A DNA stretch of 64,000 nt from JAPLJC01 sp963697965 (lineage in GTDB: Bacteria; Desulfobacterota; Desulfobaccia; Desulfobaccales; 0-14-0-80-60-11), in contig OY969108.1 in the NCBI GenBank assembly GCA_963697965.1, positions 1,178,001 to 1,242,000 on the forward strand, in the 5' to 3' direction. The number at the start of each line of letters is the position of its first letter. Within the stretch, counting starts at the first letter, position 1. Positions 60,557-64,000 of the stretch are shown in pieces. The notes below the pieces were generated by a model. The model was given only the letters and a program-made list of their open reading frames with translations. It made no database searches and was not told the origin of the DNA. Made by a program: the position numbers and the translations under genes.

Positions 60557-61000
60557 CTATGGCATGGTAATCTTGAAACCCTGGGGCCCGATGTTCAACT
60601 CCACCCCCTGCTGCACCGCATACAGATTGATAATAACGCCGGCCTGGTTCTGCAGGGTCAGACCGGCCCTGCCTCCGGACAGGGCGATGCCCGCCCCTGC
60701 GGCCGCATAGCTGCCGGCAAACTGGGAAACATTGCTCAAGTTGTAGACATTACCCACCGCGCTGATGGAGGCAATGCCGACGGCGCCCACGCTGAGGCCG
60801 TCAATCTTGAAGAGATAACGTTCGCCGTTGAACCTCAAAACGCCACTCCCCGAACTGAAGCCGATACCCACGGCCACGCTGGTCATATCAATGGATACCG
60901 TACCGACCGGGTAGTATTGCTGCTTGGCGTTTCCAGGTGTGACCGCCAGCCCAAGCAGCACCACCATCGCCAGACTGAGAAGAATCCTGTTTGTGCGCAT
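60557..61000 (-). CDS. Exported beta-rich protein
   Basis: From MRTNRILLSLAMVVLLG, with GGAGGGGAGAGGATG upstream, the protein has 147 residues. The signal peptide ends near TPGNAK. The mature part is Gly/Ser-rich with repeated hydrophobic alternation (VAVGIGFSSGSGVLRFNGE, VGAVGIASISAVGNVYNL, YAAAGAGIALSGG), as in small exported beta proteins of proteobacteria. The function is unknown. Confidence 0.55.
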   Translation of the reverse strand: MRTNRILLSLAMVVLLGLAVTPGNAKQQYYPVGTVSIDMTSVAVGIGFSSGSGVLRFNGERYLFKIDGLSVGAVGIASISAVGNVYNLSNVSQFAGSYAAAGAGIALSGGRAGLTLQNQAGVIINLYAVQQGVELNIGPQGFKITMP

Positions 61001-61464
61001 CCTCTCCCCTCCTTCCTTGGGAAAAATTAGATGATCTCGTAATTCTAAACTAAGGGCCTGCCGCATAAAGTCAAGCTCGCTATTCCCTATGATTGAATGG
61101 AAAATAACAGAAAACCTCAAATCTCCGGGGTGGGCACGTCCGTCCCGGGATTTTGAGGGATGAACCGGGCCCTACCATTAATAAACCCTGGGGCGGGCAC
61201 AACCGGCGTTAATAACTTGGGGGCAAGTCCTCCTTTCACCGCAAAGACGCGGAGGCCGCAGAGAAAAAAAGGGCAACCGCCGGAAATTAAGCTAAACATT
61301 CAGAGGAGTTGGCCGGGAGAGCCTTCCCCCCTTTAATTTAGGGTGACTTTTCGGGAGAAATTACGTAAAACACCTTGGATAGTTTGACGAAACCTTGAAC
61401 TCTCCGCATGAGGCCCCGGATGCAGGCAGCCCCTCACCCGCCGCGGCGGCAGGGTGAACCGAGA
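61001..61464. other. Non-coding gap with a short GCAAAGACGCGGAGG repeat phrase
   Basis: 464 bases between divergent genes. CACCGCAAAGACGCGGAGG at about 61238 is a phrase that recurs in many bacterial genomes as a dispersed repeat, but only one copy is in this window. No gene or clear promoter is seen. Confidence 0.4.
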
Positions 61465-63051
61465 ATGCAAGTCCCCATGTATCGCGGCATCTGGTCTCCC
61501 ATCCTCCTGATTTTCGTCCTGCTAAGCGGCGCCTGCGCCAAAGTGGGGCCCGATTACGTCCGGCCCGACACCAAGGTCTCGCAAGACTGGCTGGAGGCGG
61601 GCCATCCGCAGCTAAGCAACGAGCCGGCGGAGTACCGCTCCTGGTGGCAGGCATTCAAGGACCCCGTCCTGGACCGGTTCATCGAGACCGCCTATCGGGA
61701 AAACCTGAACCTGCGGATTGCCGGGGTGCGGGTCCTGGAGGCCCGGGCCCAACTGGGCGTGGCCGCCGGCAACCTCTATCCCCAAACCCAACAGGCCACC
61801 GCGGCCGCGGAGAAGGAACGCTATAGCAGCACGAGCATCTATGGATTAGGAAACGCGCCCACTAAATATTGGCAATCCCAGATGGGTCTGACAGCCAACT
61901 GGGAGATCGATTTTTGGGGCAAATTCCGCCGGGCCATCGAATCCGCCCAGTCCGGCTTGTTGGCCAGCGTTGCCAATTATGACAACGCCCTGGTGAGCCT
62001 CACTGCGGACGTGGCCAGCAACTATATCGCCATCCGCACCTTGGAAAAGCGCCTCGACATCGCCCGGGAAAACGTCGAGACCCAAAAGGAGAGCCTGAAA
62101 ATCGCCGAAGCCCGGTTTGAGAACGGTGCGACCTCGCAGCGCGACGTGGAACAGGCCAAGACCGTCCTGGCCAGCACCCAGGCGACCATTCCAGTACTGC
62201 AAACTCAACTGCGTCAGGCCCAGGATGCCCTCAGCCTGCTTCTGGGGATGCCCCCGGAGCGGCTGACGGCTCTGAGCCAAAAACAGGCGGTGATTCCGGC
62301 GCCGCCGCCGCAGGTGGCGATGGGCATCCCCCTGGACCTGTTACGGCGGCGGCCGGATGTGCGGGCCGCCGAATACCAGGCCGCGGCGCAATGCGCCCAG
62401 ATCGGCGTAGCCAAGGCCGAACTTTACCCGGCCTTTTCGCTCACCGGCAACTTCGGGTTCCTGTCCACCGATATCAATAAATTCACGCTGGGGGAGATGT
62501 TCCAATGGCAGAGCCGCGCCGCCAGCGCCGGCCCCACCTTGCAGTGGAACATCTTTAACTACGGACAAATCACCAACAACGTGCGCTTCCAGGACGCCAG
62601 GTTTCAGGAGTTGCTCATCACCTATCAGAATACCGTGCTCAACGCCCAGAAAGAGGTGGAGGATAACCTGATAGCCTTCCTGAGGACCCAGGAGCAAGCG
62701 AGGTTTCTGGAGCAGGGCGCCACCGCTGCCGCTAATTCCCTGAACCTGGCGGTTGTTCAATATCGAGAGGGGATCACGGATTTCACTACCGTCCTTACCG
62801 CGCAACAGAATTTGCTGAGCGCCCAGGATAATCTGGCCACCGCCCGGGGCGATATTTCCGGCGACCTCGTTGGAGTTTACCGGGCCCTGGGTGGCGGTTG
62901 GGAAATCCGGGAAGGGCGGGATTTTGTGCCTCCTGAGACCGCGGAAGCCATGGAGAAAAGGACCAATTGGGGAAAATTGCTGACCCCGGCGGGCCAGACG
63001 CCCCCGACGCCGGAGCAGCAAAAAAGGTTGATTCGGGCCCCCGATTGGTAA
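61465..63051 (+). CDS. RND efflux outer-membrane lipoprotein (OprM/NodT family)
   Basis: The start is set at MQVPMYRGIW (528 residues); an upstream ATG at 61408 is also in frame. The lipobox LLSGAC predicts a lipidated N-terminus. The body has the duplicated OEP helices: DFWGKFRRAIESAQSGL, ARFENGATSQRDVEQAK, RRRPDVRAAEYQ and VQYREGITDFTTVLTAQQ. It is the outer-membrane duct of a tripartite pump whose adaptor follows 42 bases downstream. Confidence 0.9.
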   Translation: MQVPMYRGIWSPILLIFVLLSGACAKVGPDYVRPDTKVSQDWLEAGHPQLSNEPAEYRSWWQAFKDPVLDRFIETAYRENLNLRIAGVRVLEARAQLGVAAGNLYPQTQQATAAAEKERYSSTSIYGLGNAPTKYWQSQMGLTANWEIDFWGKFRRAIESAQSGLLASVANYDNALVSLTADVASNYIAIRTLEKRLDIARENVETQKESLKIAEARFENGATSQRDVEQAKTVLASTQATIPVLQTQLRQAQDALSLLLGMPPERLTALSQKQAVIPAPPPQVAMGIPLDLLRRRPDVRAAEYQAAAQCAQIGVAKAELYPAFSLTGNFGFLSTDINKFTLGEMFQWQSRAASAGPTLQWNIFNYGQITNNVRFQDARFQELLITYQNTVLNAQKEVEDNLIAFLRTQEQARFLEQGATAAANSLNLAVVQYREGITDFTTVLTAQQNLLSAQDNLATARGDISGDLVGVYRALGGGWEIREGRDFVPPETAEAMEKRTNWGKLLTPAGQTPPTPEQQKRLIRAPDW

Positions 63052-63093
63052 ACCAACCGGGCACGGGAGGGAGCACCATTTGGAGATCAAGGC

Positions 63094-64000
63094 ATGACTG
63101 CCGGTAAGCTCACGTCTTTTCTGCGGAAACCCCTGGCCGGAGTAGGTCTCTGCCTCCTCTTGACCCTCACCGCCTGCGAGTCCAACGTCTACAAGCCGCC
63201 GCCGCCGCCCAAGGTCACGGTGGCCCGGCCGGAGCGCCGCCCGGTTACTAGTTACCTCGAATTCACCGGCAATACCCAGGCGATCAATACGGTGACCCTC
63301 AGGGCCCGGGTGCAGGGCTTTTTGGACAAGGTCTTTTTCCAGGATGGCGACCGGGTAAAAAAAGGACAGTTATTATTCCTCATCCAGCGCAACACCTACG
63401 AGGACCAACTGAACCAGGCCGCGGCGCAAATTCTGCAGTATGAAGCCAATTACCACTACGCCGTGATCCAGGTGGCCCGCTACATCAAGTTGGTCCAACA
63501 GAAGGCCGGCGCCCAATCGGACCTGGACAACTGGCGGTTCCAGCGGGACTCTAGCCAGGCCCAGGTCCTGGGGGCGAAGGCCAACCGGGACCTGGCCACG
63601 CTCAATCTGGGCTACACCAAGGTCGTTGCTCCTTTCAACGGCCGCGTCGACCGCCGCCTGGTGGACCCGGGCAACCTGGTGGGGGCCGGCGAATTCACCT
63701 CCCTGGTCCAGATCAATCAGATCGATCCCATTTACGTCTATTTCACCATCAATGAGGAGGACCTGCTGCGGGTCATGGGCAAGACGGGAAACCTGCCCGG
63801 AAAAGCCGAAAAAGACAAGATCCCCTTATATCTCGGTCTCGCCAACGAAACCGGGAATCCGCACCAGGGTTTCCTCGATTTTGCCGCCATTAGCGTCACC
63901 TCCACCACCGGCACCTTACAGCTACGCGGCATTTTTCCCAATGGGGATTATAAGATTCTGCCGGGTTTGTTTGCCCGCATTAAGGCCCCGGTGGTGGGTC
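63094..64000 (+). CDS. RND efflux periplasmic adaptor subunit, 3' truncated by window edge
   Basis: The frame stays open to the last base (about 302 residues visible). The N-terminus has a lipobox (LLLTLTAC). The HlyD-type pattern follows: VTLRARVQGFLDKVFFQDGD, a helical hairpin at about 110-165, and VVAPFNGRVDRRLVDPGNLV, the second lipoyl half. It links the outer-membrane protein to an inner-membrane RND pump, expected just beyond the edge. Confidence 0.9.
   Translation, partial: MTAGKLTSFLRKPLAGVGLCLLLTLTACESNVYKPPPPPKVTVARPERRPVTSYLEFTGNTQAINTVTLRARVQGFLDKVFFQDGDRVKKGQLLFLIQRNTYEDQLNQAAAQILQYEANYHYAVIQVARYIKLVQQKAGAQSDLDNWRFQRDSSQAQVLGAKANRDLATLNLGYTKVVAPFNGRVDRRLVDPGNLVGAGEFTSLVQINQIDPIYVYFTINEEDLLRVMGKTGNLPGKAEKDKIPLYLGLANETGNPHQGFLDFAAISVTSTTGTLQLRGIFPNGDYKILPGLFARIKAPVVG

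Overview
This window reads as chromosome of a high-GC anaerobic bacterium, most likely a Desulfobacterota (former Deltaproteobacteria) lineage. That placement is an inference from gene content: HdrB/HdrC heterodisulfide-reductase-type electron carriers, a 2-hydroxyacyl-CoA-dehydratase/activase pair, LarE, Mpl, a ThiD-ThiN fusion, an arn lipid A gene set and a YcaO-TPR protein. The host genes are GC-rich with ATGA-type overlaps. Many intergenic gaps are packed with short palindromic repeat families.

Layout. 1-2.0 kb: two PP-loop sulfur-transfer enzymes (LarE, cut by the window edge, and a ThiI/MnmA-like protein). 2.5-3.9 kb: hdrC-hdrB. 3.9-10.3 kb: an accessory island bracketed by a 79-bp direct repeat. 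It holds a transposase relic, a frameshifted Spy-like gene, and what looks like an undescribed ribosomally made peptide system: a 55-residue precursor ending in tandem W-x-N triplets, two overlapping radical SAM/SPASM genes and an ABC exporter. 10.4-12.5 kb: a lone KAP NTPase. 12.6-23.7 kb (minus strand): Mpl, a serine hydrolase, Ddl, an HD protein, IspF-IspD and the arn genes (arnD, split arnA, arnC). An AT-rich PLD endonuclease gene sits between arnC and the formyltransferase, and a restriction-modification pair lies upstream at 23.8-25.8 kb.

25.9-39 kb (minus strand): RNase P RNA, RNase H, a zinc-ribbon protein, a NIF3 protein, a CAT-anticodon tRNA, rpoD and dnaG. Then come a repeat-rich AT-rich island of small unknown genes (33.2-35.8 kb) and mutS2-yqeY-rpsU. 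The rpsU-dnaG-rpoD macromolecular-synthesis cluster is therefore present but split. 39-46.9 kb: SppA, two accessory unknown genes, FlgM, a cysteine desulfurase, a PlsC-like acyltransferase, a trio of small membrane proteins and two small exported proteins. 47-53 kb: ThiDN, the activase/dehydratase pair, YggS and TatD. 52.3-58.5 kb (plus strand): a phosphodiester glycosidase-like protein, a Rossmann protein overlapping a sigma-54 activator, a DUF1614 membrane protein, a BamE-like protein, FolC and a PfkB kinase. 58.7-64 kb: YcaO-TPR, an exported protein, and the start of an RND efflux operon running off the right edge.

The most interesting element is the peptide locus at 5444-9978. Its W-x-N repeats match the aromatic-x-x triplets that three-residue-cyclophane (triceptide) radical SAM enzymes crosslink, but I do not recognise this precursor as a named family.
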